Made by a program: the position numbers and the translations under genes. Positions 33,520 through 43,400 of a DNA stretch of 64,000 nt are shown piece by piece (the stretch's first letter is position 1; each line of letters opens with the position of its first letter). The DNA is taken from the NCBI RefSeq assembly GCF_022760175.1, contig NZ_CP094326.1, positions 1,410,804 through 1,474,803 on the forward strand, in the 5' to 3' direction. Source of the stretch: Zhouia spongiae. Lineage in GTDB: Bacteria > Bacteroidota > Bacteroidia > Flavobacteriales > Flavobacteriaceae. The notes under the pieces are model-generated. The model ran no database searches. It saw nothing but the letters and a program-made list of their open reading frames with translations, and had not been told where the DNA came from.

Positions 33520-34005
33520 TTACTCCGGGGCCGTTTGTTTTTTAATAGTGAACGATGCTGTAAGTCCGACACTAAAGTTTCGCGGAAGCTTTTCAACACC
33601 GAAGATTGCCCTGGAATGAGTGCCTTTGTTATCAAGGATTTTCACGAACAAATCTGAAGCTCCGTTAACAACGACGGGTGATTCGTCCCAATCAAATCCC
33701 GATTGGAAATACGCATCAATATGGTTTAAACCAACGATATTATCAAACCCTATTTTATGATGTACTTGTGCCAAAACATTCAATGCACACAGCTCCATTG
33801 CTTTATAACCTGCTTCGGTTGAGATTTCCGTTCCTAAGCGGCCCTGAAATTGATAGTTGTTATTTAAGATCGGAAACTGGATTGCTATATATGCTATGTT
33901 CTCTCTGATATTAACTGACACATAATTTCCGCCTGGTGTGGAAACGTCAGGAAGTTTATATCCCAGTTTTTTTAAATTTTCTATTGGGGTCATTGTTTTT
34001 TGCAT
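33520..34005 (-). CDS. RidA/YjgF-like family protein
   Basis: The 161-residue protein resembles the larger RidA-like (endoribonuclease L-PSP) group: LGYKLPDVSTPGGNYVSV at the start, GRLGTEISTEAGYKAMELCALNVLAQV (near 56-82), and VVVNGASDLFVKIL with HSRAIFGVEKLPRNFSV at the end. RidA proteins hydrolyse reactive enamine/imine intermediates. The conserved arginine of active deaminases would correspond to HSRAIFG; this larger subgroup has no proven reaction. No export signal is visible. Confidence 0.8.
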   Translation of the reverse strand: MQKTMTPIENLKKLGYKLPDVSTPGGNYVSVNIRENIAYIAIQFPILNNNYQFQGRLGTEISTEAGYKAMELCALNVLAQVHHKIGFDNIVGLNHIDAYFQSGFDWDESPVVVNGASDLFVKILDNKGTHSRAIFGVEKLPRNFSVGLTASFTIKKQTAPE

Positions 34006-34247
34006 GTTGTAAAAAAATTAATTATCTCGGAGCAGGCTCATGAGACACCCGCCTGAATGGAACGGACAGGTTAAAAGGAAAACCTAAAAGTATTTCGAAG
34101 CAAGCCCTATGAAATTTTTTTCGGGGGTATTTCACAAAACAAAAGTCGGAACACCGATATATGTTATCAGGACTAAACCTCGATGATCGAGTAAAGGTAG
34201 TAAAAGCGACTATAGAATCGATATTTCTTTAAGAGGTATCATCTTAA

Positions 34248-34676
34248 TCAGATTAGATCTTTAGTCAAATAATGTGAAGCATAACCTTTGGGTCTGTCGT
34301 TTATTGTCGCTATATGAACATATCCTACTTTTTCATAAAAAGGTTTTGCCTGCCAGCTTGTAGTTTCTACAAAAGCTTTTTCACAACCCTTTTCTTTAGC
34401 GAAGCTTTCAGTAGCATTCATTAAATCTTTTCCGACGCCTTTTCCCCGACAATCTTCCGATAACCAAAGTAATTCTATATGCAAGGTGTTCCAAAAACAG
34501 GTTGCTCTTACTCCTCCAATAACCTGATCTAACTTATTTCGGACAAAAACGAAAAACTTCACTTCTTTTTCAATGGGTTCCAGGTCCGGTATTTTAGCGT
34601 TATTAAAGTCAATGATTCCTTGACTGATTGTTTTTGCGTCTTGTTCTTTAGGTCTTTCTGTTACTTCAATGTTCAT
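34248..34676 (-). CDS. GNAT family N-acetyltransferase
   Basis: The 142-residue protein has the acetyl-CoA loop SEDCRGKGVGKDLM (near 73-86), preceded by LHIELLWL, and the late FYEKVGYVHIATI strand. The start IEVTERPKEQDAKTISQGI is like small GNAT enzymes annotated as histone-acetyltransferase-HPA2-related. The substrate is unknown. Confidence 0.85.
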   Translation of the reverse strand: MNIEVTERPKEQDAKTISQGIIDFNNAKIPDLEPIEKEVKFFVFVRNKLDQVIGGVRATCFWNTLHIELLWLSEDCRGKGVGKDLMNATESFAKEKGCEKAFVETTSWQAKPFYEKVGYVHIATINDRPKGYASHYLTKDLI

Positions 34677-35002
34677 TTATGCTCAGATGTTTTTTTTATA
34701 ATTAGGCTGGAATGAATAATAAAGACAAGGTTGAGATTAATGATATTCTCACCTCATATCGATTTGTGTTCTTAGATTTTGTAACAGAGTGCAAGGTAGC
34801 TAAAATAGTTGTAGGCTGATATACCTTTGGAAGGTCTACCTAGAAGGTTGTCGTTAGTCTGACAGCAAATTTTATTTGCCGACCGAATCGTATTTATCAT
34901 GGTGTTGTTGGGTTTTATGGCACGAGTGTGATGCTAGTGTTAGCGGGGAAACCTTAATAATGTATAAAAGTAACTCGTTTAATCGTGGTTTTGGAATTTC
35001 TT
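34677..35002. other. 326-bp interval without a gene
   Basis: Both strands are full of stops. The only structure found is a weak inverted repeat (AGCAAAT/ATTTGCC near 34864-34880). Nothing resembling a transposon end, tRNA or conserved regulatory element was recognised. Confidence 0.5.
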
Positions 35003-36022
35003 TTAGATTTCTCCGTTTATAAAAGGAGCTATCTTATTTCTTTCTGTTTGGGATAAAGAGTTGTAGAATGCGGTCATCTTTGCTTTAATGTAAGATATTC
35101 GTACTGCCCTGATAATTTTAGGAGCATTTTCAGTATCGCTGGCTCTTACCATTATGCCTGTCAACTGTCCTTCCGAATTAAAAACTCCCCCACCGCTCAT
35201 ACCGGCTATGCCCTGAGCATCGATAAAGAACTCAGCATCGGAATTGTACGGAATATCGCCTTCCGGATCACCGGCCTCCTGTAATTTGGTAATGATTTCC
35301 TGTGCTTCAGAATCAGATAACACCTTTCCGTAGGCAACAGCTCCATTGGGATATGTATCACTATCCTGCGGATAACCCAGGGCCAGTACATTTTCTCCGG
35401 TATCGGGAGTGTTCCATGTTTCATCGGCTTTCGAACGATTTTCCGGATCAAACATTTCCAGCGGGGTATTGGTATTTACCAGATCAGGGTATTGTGGAAA
35501 TTGACTTTGCTCTACCCGCTGATTATCGATAATCCCGATGTAGAAATCTTCTTCCGGAAGGATGGTAGTGTTGGTAGCTGAAGGAGAGATGGCAAAATGC
35601 ATCAGGGGGAAATCTGATATTAACATATCTCCCAATGTTATACCTCCATTTGGAGGAGGCATCTGCGAGGTTTCAAATATTCCCAGGTTTTCAGCAGTAG
35701 TGTCGAAGTATTCAGCATCATCAGAACTCCAGCCGTTCAGGCCATAAACATGGTTTGCACTGATATATAGACCCAAACCGTAGTCGTTTTTTCTGCTCCA
35801 TAAGGTTTTAGACCCCGGCCCCCTTTTCCCTACACTGCCCCTGACTTTATGAAGCAGTTCTATTAGGTTTTGGTCATTGCCGTTCAATACTGTTTCTATT
35901 TTGGTAAGCTGACCCGAATCGTCTGAATCAGGCGGCTGGTTTGTATTATCGCTTTTTGAACAATTGACAAGCGTGAAGGCTAAGCAAATAATAAACAGGA
36001 GCTTTAATAAGGTGTTTTTCAT
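35003..36022 (-). CDS. Trypsin-like serine protease lipoprotein (putative)
   Basis: The 339-residue protein has a lipoprotein signal (CLAFTLVNCSKSD, Cys near 21). A catalytic-His candidate lies in LYISANHVYG (near 90) and a catalytic-Ser candidate in GIAGMSGGGVFNSEGQLTGI (Ser near 274), the G-x-S-G-G pattern of chymotrypsin-fold proteases. An Asp in ISDFPLMHFAIS could complete the triad. There is no PDZ domain, so it is not a DegP. It would act in the periplasm or on the surface. Substrate and essentiality of the triad are unproven. Confidence 0.7.
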   Translation of the reverse strand: MKNTLLKLLFIICLAFTLVNCSKSDNTNQPPDSDDSGQLTKIETVLNGNDQNLIELLHKVRGSVGKRGPGSKTLWSRKNDYGLGLYISANHVYGLNGWSSDDAEYFDTTAENLGIFETSQMPPPNGGITLGDMLISDFPLMHFAISPSATNTTILPEEDFYIGIIDNQRVEQSQFPQYPDLVNTNTPLEMFDPENRSKADETWNTPDTGENVLALGYPQDSDTYPNGAVAYGKVLSDSEAQEIITKLQEAGDPEGDIPYNSDAEFFIDAQGIAGMSGGGVFNSEGQLTGIMVRASDTENAPKIIRAVRISYIKAKMTAFYNSLSQTERNKIAPFINGEI

Positions 36023-36211
36023 CTGTTTGAAATTATCTAATGATATTACAATAAACGGCTGTAAAATTTATAGTCTTTTGTTGTTATTCTGATTTCGTTT
36101 GGTATTTAATTTAAAGATGGAAGTTTCTTAAAAGGGTTGCTTTACTGTAGGGTGTTTCTTTTGGAAAAGGTTTAAAAGCCTTCCTGAGTTTCCCGGGACT
36201 CTTTTTATCCG

Positions 36212-37309
36212 CTAAAAATCGAACTGGAGTTGTATGGAAAGCGGTTTTTCGGAAATATCTTTTTTCTTTTCGGTATTTAGATTAGATACTGAAATACCGA
36301 GCAATCGAACAGAATTATGAGGTTTTTCCTGGTAGAGTAATTCTTTTACCGTGTCTAATATTAAATGTTTATCGGCTATAAAATAAGGCAGGGTTTTGCT
36401 GCGGGTCTGCTGTTCGAAATCGCTGTATTTTATTTTCAGGGTAATGGTCTTACCTGAGATCTTACTTTTTTTTAGTCGCTTTTCAAGTTCATCGGCAATA
36501 CGTTCTAATTTTTCGAACATAAAAACCTCACTGCTCAGGTTTTCAAAAAAAGTACGTTCGGCACCAACCGATTTAGGTATCCGGTGTGGTTTTACCGGAC
36601 TGTTATGTATACCGCGTACCACATGGTAATAGAAAGAACCGCTTTTGCCAAAATGACTGCTAAGAAATTCAACAGGCTTTTCCTTCAGGTCTTTTCCGGT
36701 AAAAATTCCCAGCTGATACATTTTTTCTGCCGTTACCTTGCCTACCCCATAGAACTTGCGAATGTCTAACGCTTCTAAAAATTGCGTTACTTCTTCGGGT
36801 GGCACCGTTTTTTGTCCGTTAGGTTTATTGAAATCGCTGGCCACTTTGGCAATGAACTTATTGATGGAGATGCCTGCAGAAGCATTGAGTCCGATCTCGT
36901 CTTTAATGCGTTGCCGTATTTCTTTGGCAATAAGTGTTGCCGAGGGAATTCCTTTTTTGTTTTCGGTAACATCAAGATAAGCCTCATCGAGCGATAGCGG
37001 TTCTACCAGGTCGGTATAGTCGAAAAAGATCTTTCGTATTTTTTTAGAAAGCTCTTTATACCTGTCGAAACGAGGCTTAACAAAAACGAGCTCCGGACAT
37101 TTCTTTTTTGCCAGGTAGCCACTCATGGCGCTTCTAACACCAAACTTTCTGGCCTCGTAACTGGCGGCAGAAACAACACCACGCTTTTCACCGCCACCCA
37201 CAGCAATAGCTTTTCCTTTTAGTTCGGGGTTGTCCATTTGTTCAACCGAAGCGTAAAAGGCATCCATATCGACGTGGATTATTTTTCTATCTGGCGGACG
37301 TTGTTCCAT
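36212..37309 (-). CDS. dinB: DNA polymerase IV (Y family)
   Basis: The 365-residue enzyme starts IIHVDMDAFYASVE with catalytic Asp14, has the steric-gate region FYASVE, the second acidic motif EPLSLDEAYLDV near 104-115, SAGISINKFIAKVASD and the little-finger domain, and ends with IQLQFDF, a beta-clamp-binding motif of the QLxLF kind. It performs error-prone bypass of damaged bases. The gene diverges from the NAD(P)-binding gene with only 27 nt between the ATGs, so their promoters must overlap the neighbouring codons. Confidence 0.95.
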   Translation of the reverse strand: MEQRPPDRKIIHVDMDAFYASVEQMDNPELKGKAIAVGGGEKRGVVSAASYEARKFGVRSAMSGYLAKKKCPELVFVKPRFDRYKELSKKIRKIFFDYTDLVEPLSLDEAYLDVTENKKGIPSATLIAKEIRQRIKDEIGLNASAGISINKFIAKVASDFNKPNGQKTVPPEEVTQFLEALDIRKFYGVGKVTAEKMYQLGIFTGKDLKEKPVEFLSSHFGKSGSFYYHVVRGIHNSPVKPHRIPKSVGAERTFFENLSSEVFMFEKLERIADELEKRLKKSKISGKTITLKIKYSDFEQQTRSKTLPYFIADKHLILDTVKELLYQEKPHNSVRLLGISVSNLNTEKKKDISEKPLSIQLQFDF

Positions 37310-37336
37310 ACCACAAATTTAGTGTAATTTAGGCGT

Positions 37337-37999
37337 ATGAATAAAACAGCAATCATACTTGGTGCAACAGGTTTAACCGGGGGGATGCTTTTAGAAGGGC
37401 TACTGAAAGATGAGGCATATGAGAGGGTGAAAGTGTTTACACGAAGCCCCTTGCGGAAGAAGCATCCTAAACTGAAGGAGTATATTATTGATGTATTCGA
37501 ACTGGAAAAGCACCAAAAAGATTTTACTGCCGATGTGGTTTTTTGCTGTGTAGGAACTACGGCAGCCAAGACTCCCGATCAGGAAACTTACCGGAAGATT
37601 GATTGCGGGATTCCGGTGGCGGCAGCCGGATTATGTGCACAAAACAAAATCGGTACTTTTATTGTAATTTCGGCACTTGGAGCCAATATCAACAGCCGTG
37701 TTTTTTATAACCGGATCAAAGGAGAAATGGAAACAGCTGTCTTGAAGCAGGGGATACCGCGTACATATATATTGCAGCCTTCATTGATCGGAGGAAAGAG
37801 AAGCGAGAAACGTGCCGGCGAATATATGGCCAAGCAGTTGATGAAGGCCATGAATTGGGTTATGGTAGGCCCGATAAAAAAATATAAGTCTATACACCCG
37901 GAAACGATTGTTAGTACAATGTTGTGGCTGGTTATAAACGATTACAAAACACCTAGAATAAAAAGCGATAAAATAAAAGAAATAGCCGAGAGAATATGA
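37337..37999 (+). CDS. NAD(P)-binding oxidoreductase-like protein (NmrA/HTATIP2 type)
   Basis: The 220-residue Rossmann protein starts AIILGATGLTGGMLLEGLL with the GATGxTG dinucleotide loop, then FTRSPLR, VFCCVGTTAAKT and FIVISALGANINSRVFYNRIKGEMETAV, where Tyr and Lys could be catalytic. It is close to atypical SDRs related to HTATIP2/TIP30. The reaction is unknown. Its stop overlaps the CYTH gene start (ATGA), forming the first pair of a three-gene operon. Confidence 0.82.
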   Translation: MNKTAIILGATGLTGGMLLEGLLKDEAYERVKVFTRSPLRKKHPKLKEYIIDVFELEKHQKDFTADVVFCCVGTTAAKTPDQETYRKIDCGIPVAAAGLCAQNKIGTFIVISALGANINSRVFYNRIKGEMETAVLKQGIPRTYILQPSLIGGKRSEKRAGEYMAKQLMKAMNWVMVGPIKKYKSIHPETIVSTMLWLVINDYKTPRIKSDKIKEIAERI

Positions 38000-38469
38000 T
38001 AGAGATAGAGCGTAAGTTTTTGGTAAAGTCTGCCGATTTTAAAAATGATGCGGAAACGAACCAACGAATCGTACAGGGTTTTTTAAACTCGCATCCAAAT
38101 AGAACAGTAAGGGTGAGAATAAAAGGCGGCAAGGGATTTTTAACCGTTAAGGGAAAGTCTTCTGCCAACGGAACTACCCGTTTTGAATGGGAGAGGGAAG
38201 TACCTGTACAGGAAGCAGAATCGTTGTTGAATCTGTGTGAAGAAGGGGTTATTGATAAGATGCGATACGAGGTTGTACTGGGGAATCATGTTTTTGAAGT
38301 CGATGAGTTTTTTGGCGATAACGAAGGATTGATAGTTGCCGAGGTGGAGCTGGCGAGTGAAGATGAAAACTTTGAAAGGCCCGGATGGCTTGGCGATGAA
38401 GTAACCGGCGATATACGATATTATAATTCTCAACTCAGTAAACAACCATATAAAACATGGAACTTATGA
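37996..38469 (+). CDS. CYTH domain protein, probable inorganic triphosphatase
   Basis: The 157-residue protein opens with the CYTH signature IEIERKFLV (residues 2-10), followed by VRVRIKGGKGFLTVKG and FEWEREVP with alternating basic and acidic tunnel residues, and EVDEFFGDNEGLIVAEVEL near 106-124. CYTH enzymes cleave triphosphates, usually inorganic tripolyphosphate, with divalent metal. It overlaps both neighbours by ATGA and so is the middle of a coupled operon. Confidence 0.9.
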   Translation: MIEIERKFLVKSADFKNDAETNQRIVQGFLNSHPNRTVRVRIKGGKGFLTVKGKSSANGTTRFEWEREVPVQEAESLLNLCEEGVIDKMRYEVVLGNHVFEVDEFFGDNEGLIVAEVELASEDENFERPGWLGDEVTGDIRYYNSQLSKQPYKTWNL

Positions 38470-38990
38470 AACACCTTGCATTATTTTTATGTTTAATTAG
38501 TCTCGTTGGATGTAAAAACGAAAACGCGTCTGAGAAAAGTCCTGAAGAGGTAAAAGCTATTGAAGCTATTACAGCTGAGATATCTGTTGATGAAGAAAAG
38601 GAAACAATAGCCAATCTTAAAAAGAAGCTATTAAAAGAAGGGTATCAGTTATTCGATTATGTAGATGCAAAAACAAAGGATACGATCCTGATGCAGCAAT
38701 ACTTTATTGCTTTTTTAAAAAAGGGACCGCAGCGATCTCAAACCAAAGAAGAAGCGGATAGTTTACAGAAACTTCATTTGGGTCATTTGGGAAAAATGTA
38801 TGAAGAAGGTTATGCAGATATTTCCGGACCTTTTGGTGATGATGGAGAGATAAGAGGAATTACCATTTACAATGTACCTACACTAAAAATGGCAGACAGT
38901 CTGGCAAATTTAGATCCGATGGTTAAAGCCGGACGTCTGGTTATTGAAGTGCATCCCTGGTGGGCAGCTAAAGGATTTCCATTGCGATAA
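38466..38990 (+). CDS. YCII-like domain lipoprotein
   Basis: The 174-residue protein has a lipoprotein signal (ALFLCLISLVGCKNE, Cys near 17). After a charged linker, residues about 75-170 read YFIAFLKKGPQRSQTKEEADSLQ, ISGPFGDDGEIRGITIYNV and MVKAGRLVIEVHPWWA, the pattern of YCII/YciI-related ferredoxin-like domains. Such exported YCII proteins are common in Bacteroidota and uncharacterised. ATG 38466 overlaps the CYTH stop (ATGA); ATG 38457 is an alternative. Confidence 0.75.
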   Translation: MKHLALFLCLISLVGCKNENASEKSPEEVKAIEAITAEISVDEEKETIANLKKKLLKEGYQLFDYVDAKTKDTILMQQYFIAFLKKGPQRSQTKEEADSLQKLHLGHLGKMYEEGYADISGPFGDDGEIRGITIYNVPTLKMADSLANLDPMVKAGRLVIEVHPWWAAKGFPLR

Positions 38991-39036
38991 AAAAGAAACT
39001 GTCCTGCTTCAAGAGACTAAGAAAGACAGGACAGTT
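38991..39036 (-). terminator. Terminator of the RND efflux operon
   Basis: On the minus strand AACTGTCCTG pairs with CAGGACAGTT (39027-39036 and 38997-39006) and runs into TTCTTTTTT. It lies 31 nt beyond the outer-membrane factor stop, and may also stop the convergent YCII-gene transcript. Confidence 0.8.
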
Positions 39037-39067
39037 CCACTAACCAACCAAACAATCATGAATTGTA

Positions 39068-40471
39068 TTAATGCCAACCTCCACCGAGTGAACGGTATAA
39101 TGTAATAACAGATTGCAACTGATTTAGCTTCGTGTCTATTACATTGAGTTCGGCATTTAGAGCATTTTGTCGTGCCGTTAAAAGATCAAGATAGGTTGCA
39201 TAACCGCTGTTCAGCAATTCTTCTGAATTGGTTTCAGCTTGTCTTAATGCCTCTACTTCTTTTTCCCTGTATTCGTATTTATCAGTTTCGGCATTTAAAG
39301 TATATAAAGCGTCAGATACTTCCTGACCTGCAACCAACAACGACTTTTTAAAATTTAACAAGGCTTGTTCTTGTTGTGCTTTGGCTACTTCGTATTGTGT
39401 ACGGATCTTCCTTTTGTTAAAAATGGGCTGTGCAAGTCCACCAACAAGATTGGCAAACAACGAACCGGCATCAATCCATTTATCAAATTCGATACTTTGA
39501 AAACCACCTGTTGCCGAAAGTGTTATTGACGGGTAAAAGCTGCTTCTGGCTACGTTTGTAAGTTCAAAAGCATTTACCAATCCATATTCAGCAGCCATGA
39601 TATCAGGTCTGTTTCTTAATAATAAAGAAGAGAGTCCTATTTCCAGATCGTTTTTAACTGTTTGTTCTTCCAGTTTGTTTCTCTCGTACCCCTGTGCTGC
39701 TTTTCCGAGTAAAATACTCATGGCATTCTCAGTCTGGAAAATAGTACGTTCGATATCTACCTGTAGCGCTTGTGCGTTATAAAGTTGGGCCGCTGTTTGG
39801 TCGACTGCAACCTGGTTAACATTACCGGCTTCTTTTAAAGCTTTGATGGTTTCTAAGCTATTGGTTCTGTTAATAATTGTTTCTTCCGTTACCTCCAATT
39901 GCGCATCTAGAGCAACCAACCGGTAATAAGTAGAAGCGATCTGGGCAACTAAAACCGTTTTAACAGCCTTATGGGCTTCGATACTTTGCAGGTAGGAAGC
40001 TTGCGTAGCTCTTCTGTTGCTTCTTATTTTTCCCCAGATATCTGCTTCCCACGAAAGGTTTGCAGACAGGTCGTATTGTTGTATCGATCCGTCAAAAAAC
40101 GACCCGAACTGGCTATTGCCTGCCAGTTCCTGATGCGTAACTGAAGTATTGCCGTTTAACGATGGTAAATAACCTGCTTTTCCTTGTTTCATATAAGCTT
40201 CGGCGGCTATTACCTGCTGAAGGGCAATTCGGATATCGATGTTGTTTTGTAGCCCTTCCTCGATATACCCTTCCAGCAGCGGATCTGAGAATAGGTCCCT
40301 CCAGGATATATCGGCGGCCGATATACTATCCTGAGGGAGGTTGTCTGTTCTGTATAAACTGTCGGCCTCTTCTAATTCAGGGCGTTCGTAGTTTTTGGCA
40401 ACGAAGCACGATTGTACTGTGAAGGCAACAACTGACAGCAATAAGAATTTATATATATATGTTCTTTTCAT
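39068..40471 (-). CDS. Outer-membrane efflux lipoprotein (OprM/NodT family)
   Basis: The 467-residue TolC-like protein has a lipoprotein signal (FTVQSCFVAKNYERP, Cys near 22) and the family features WRDLFSDPLLEGYIEEGL, two internally similar halves with coiled-coil helices, LLRNRPDIMAAEY (near 283-295) and NLVGGLAQPIFNKRKI. It forms the exit duct of the tripartite pump encoded by this operon. It is 9 nt from the pump gene. Confidence 0.93.
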   Translation of the reverse strand: MKRTYIYKFLLLSVVAFTVQSCFVAKNYERPELEEADSLYRTDNLPQDSISAADISWRDLFSDPLLEGYIEEGLQNNIDIRIALQQVIAAEAYMKQGKAGYLPSLNGNTSVTHQELAGNSQFGSFFDGSIQQYDLSANLSWEADIWGKIRSNRRATQASYLQSIEAHKAVKTVLVAQIASTYYRLVALDAQLEVTEETIINRTNSLETIKALKEAGNVNQVAVDQTAAQLYNAQALQVDIERTIFQTENAMSILLGKAAQGYERNKLEEQTVKNDLEIGLSSLLLRNRPDIMAAEYGLVNAFELTNVARSSFYPSITLSATGGFQSIEFDKWIDAGSLFANLVGGLAQPIFNKRKIRTQYEVAKAQQEQALLNFKKSLLVAGQEVSDALYTLNAETDKYEYREKEVEALRQAETNSEELLNSGYATYLDLLTARQNALNAELNVIDTKLNQLQSVITLYRSLGGGWH

Positions 40472-40480
40472 AATCTATGT

Positions 40481-43400
40481 TTATGCTTCTTCTGTTTCTA
40501 ACTTTACTTCCGGAGCACCGGTAACTTTTTCTTGTAACCACTGGAAGACGATAAATAGTACCGGGATGATAAACACTCCGATAATTGTACCGATAAGCAT
40601 ACCTCCGGCAGCACCTGTACCGATTGAATTGTTACCTTCCGCACCTACCCCTTTAGCTAATACCAATGGCATTAAACCGAGGATGAATGCAAAGGAGGTC
40701 ATTAAAATCGGCCTCAGACGCGATTTGGCACCTGCGATAGCAGCATCGGTAATAGAGAGTCCCTGTTCCCGGCGCTGTTTCGCAAACTCTACGATCAGGA
40801 TGGCATTTTTAGCCAAAAGACCTATAAGCATGATAAGTGCGATCTGGAAATATATATTGTTCTCCAAACCGGCAAATTTGGTCGATATATAAGCTCCTGC
40901 AACACCTACCGGCAGCGATAACAATACCGAGAACGGCAGGATGTAACTTTCATACTGAGCAGCCAGCAGGAAGTAAACGAATACAATACTTAATATAAAC
41001 ACGATACCGGATGAACCTGCTGAAGCAATCTCTTCTCTTGTAATACCGGAGAAAGCAACTTCGTAGTTATTAGGCAAGTGTTCTTCAGCAACTTCTGTGA
41101 CGGCCTTAATGGCATCACCGGAACTGTAGCCGGGAGTTGCGGAACCGTTAACTGTTACCGAATTAAACAAGTTAAAACGACTTACTGTTTGCGGACCATA
41201 AACACGATCAAGAGTAACGAACTCAGAAACCGGGGCCATTTCGCCTTTATTGTTTTTAACATACATACTGTTCAGGCTGGAGATATCTTTACGATCTTCA
41301 GGGTCTGATTGTACATATACTCTGAACTGCTTACCGAATCTACTAAAGTCGGCGGCGTAATATCCACCGATATAGCCTTGCAGCGTTGCTAAAATACTAC
41401 TTACGCTTACACCTGCTTCTTTTGCTTTCGGGATATTAACATCCAGCTCCAACTGAGGGAAATTAGTACTGAAAGAGTTCGAAGCAAATCCTACTTCGGG
41501 CCTTTGATTTAATGCTCCTACAAATTCTTTGGCTACCTTATCAAGGTCCTTCAGGTCTCCCGAAGTACGATCTAATAATCTCATTTCAAATCCGTCTGAT
41601 GAACCAAAGCCCGGAATACTCGGAGGTGTAAAGAATATGATATTCGCATCGGCCATAGTTGCAGTTCTTGCATACAACTGACCCAAAATTCCATTTACTG
41701 ACGTGGCATCAGTTTCTCTTTCTTCCCAGTCGTTCAATATAATGAAGCCCATTGCATACGAACTACCTGCACCCGAGAAGAAGTTCTGACCATTAATGAT
41801 AGAAGCAGTTTTAATACCTTCTATAGAACTCATTGTCTTATACAGATCGTCGGTAACACTATAAGTCCTGTCGAGAGAAGAACCTTGAGGTAATTCAACG
41901 TTTACGAAAATAACCCCTCTGTCTTCTGTAGGAACGAATCCTGTCGGTGTGGTGTTATTAGCCCAAATGATAGCAATAACAGCAAGAGCTAATATCCCCC
42001 CCGTTATCCATTTGTGTTTTACCAGGAAGCCTAGTGATTTAACGTATTTATTGGTGGTAGCGTTAAAAGCTGCGTTAAAGGCTGCATAGAATCTTTGTAA
42101 TAAACCTTTCTTTTCGTGTTTGTCCGTATGTGGTTTTAGGAATATCGCACAAAGAGCCGGGCTCAATGTTAAGGCGTTTACCGCAGAAATAAGGATTGCA
42201 ACAATAAGGGTTACACCAAACTGCTCATAGAATACACCCGAAGGACCCTGGATAAAGGTAATAGGCACAAACACGGCTGCCATTACGAGTGTGATGGAAA
42301 TAATAGCACCGCTGATCTCACTCATTGCAGAAACAGATGCTTTTCTGGCTGAATCATATCCTTCTTCCAGTTTGGCATGGACCGCTTCAACCACCACAAT
42401 CGCATCATCCACCACAATACCGATGGCCAGAATAAGAGCAAAAAGTGTTAAGAGGTTGATAGAGTACCCGAAGACACCCAGGAAGAAAAATGTACCTATA
42501 ATCGCTACCGGAACTGCAATGGCAGGGATCAGTGTCGATTTAAAATCCTGTAAGAAGATAAACACCACAAAGAAAACCAGGATAAAGGCTTCTATAAGCG
42601 TGTGCTTAACTTTGTTCATAGACGCAGTTAAGAATTTATTGGTGTCGTAGTTTACCAAATAGTGAACACCTTCAGGGAAATCTTTTTCCAGCTCATCCAG
42701 TTTGTCATAAACTTCCTTGATAATTTCCTGTGCATTTGATCCGGCAGTCTGGAATATACCAAAGTTAACTCCCGGATACCCTTTCGATCTTGAGATTGAA
42801 CTATAGGAAAAAGCATCTAGTTCTACTTTTGCCACATCTTTTAATCGTAAAAACTGACCGTTTCCTAAAGATTTGATAATAATATTATCGTATTCTTCAG
42901 CGGTTTTATAACGGCCTTTATATTTAATTACATATTCAAACGACTGCTTTGAGTTTTGTCCGATTGAACCCGCTGCTGCTTCTAAACTCTCCTCGCCGAT
43001 GGCTTGTACGACTTCGGTTGTTGTTACACCGTAGGAAGCAAGTTTGGTAGGGTCGATCCAGATACGCATTGAATAATCCTTACCACCGAAAACACTTACA
43101 TCACCAACCCCCGATATACGCTGTATAGCCGGTCTGACATTTATATTGAGATAGTTTTGCACATAGGTGTCATTATAATCGGGATTCTCCGAATACATTG
43201 CAACATACATCAGAGCCGAGGTTTGTTGTTTCTGGGTAATAACACCTGAGCGGATCACTTCGGCAGGAAGCAAAGCATTTGCACGGGCTACACGGTTTTG
43301 CACGTTTACAGCGGCAATGTCCGGATCGACACCTTGTTCGAAATATACGGTGATGTTTGCACTACCATTGTTACTGGCAGATGAGGTCATATAGGTCATC

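Noticed and set aside
33450..33635. A 61-residue minus-strand frame overlapping the end of the RidA-like gene
   Set aside because: It is out of frame with, and mostly inside, the RidA-like gene and has no recognisable features.
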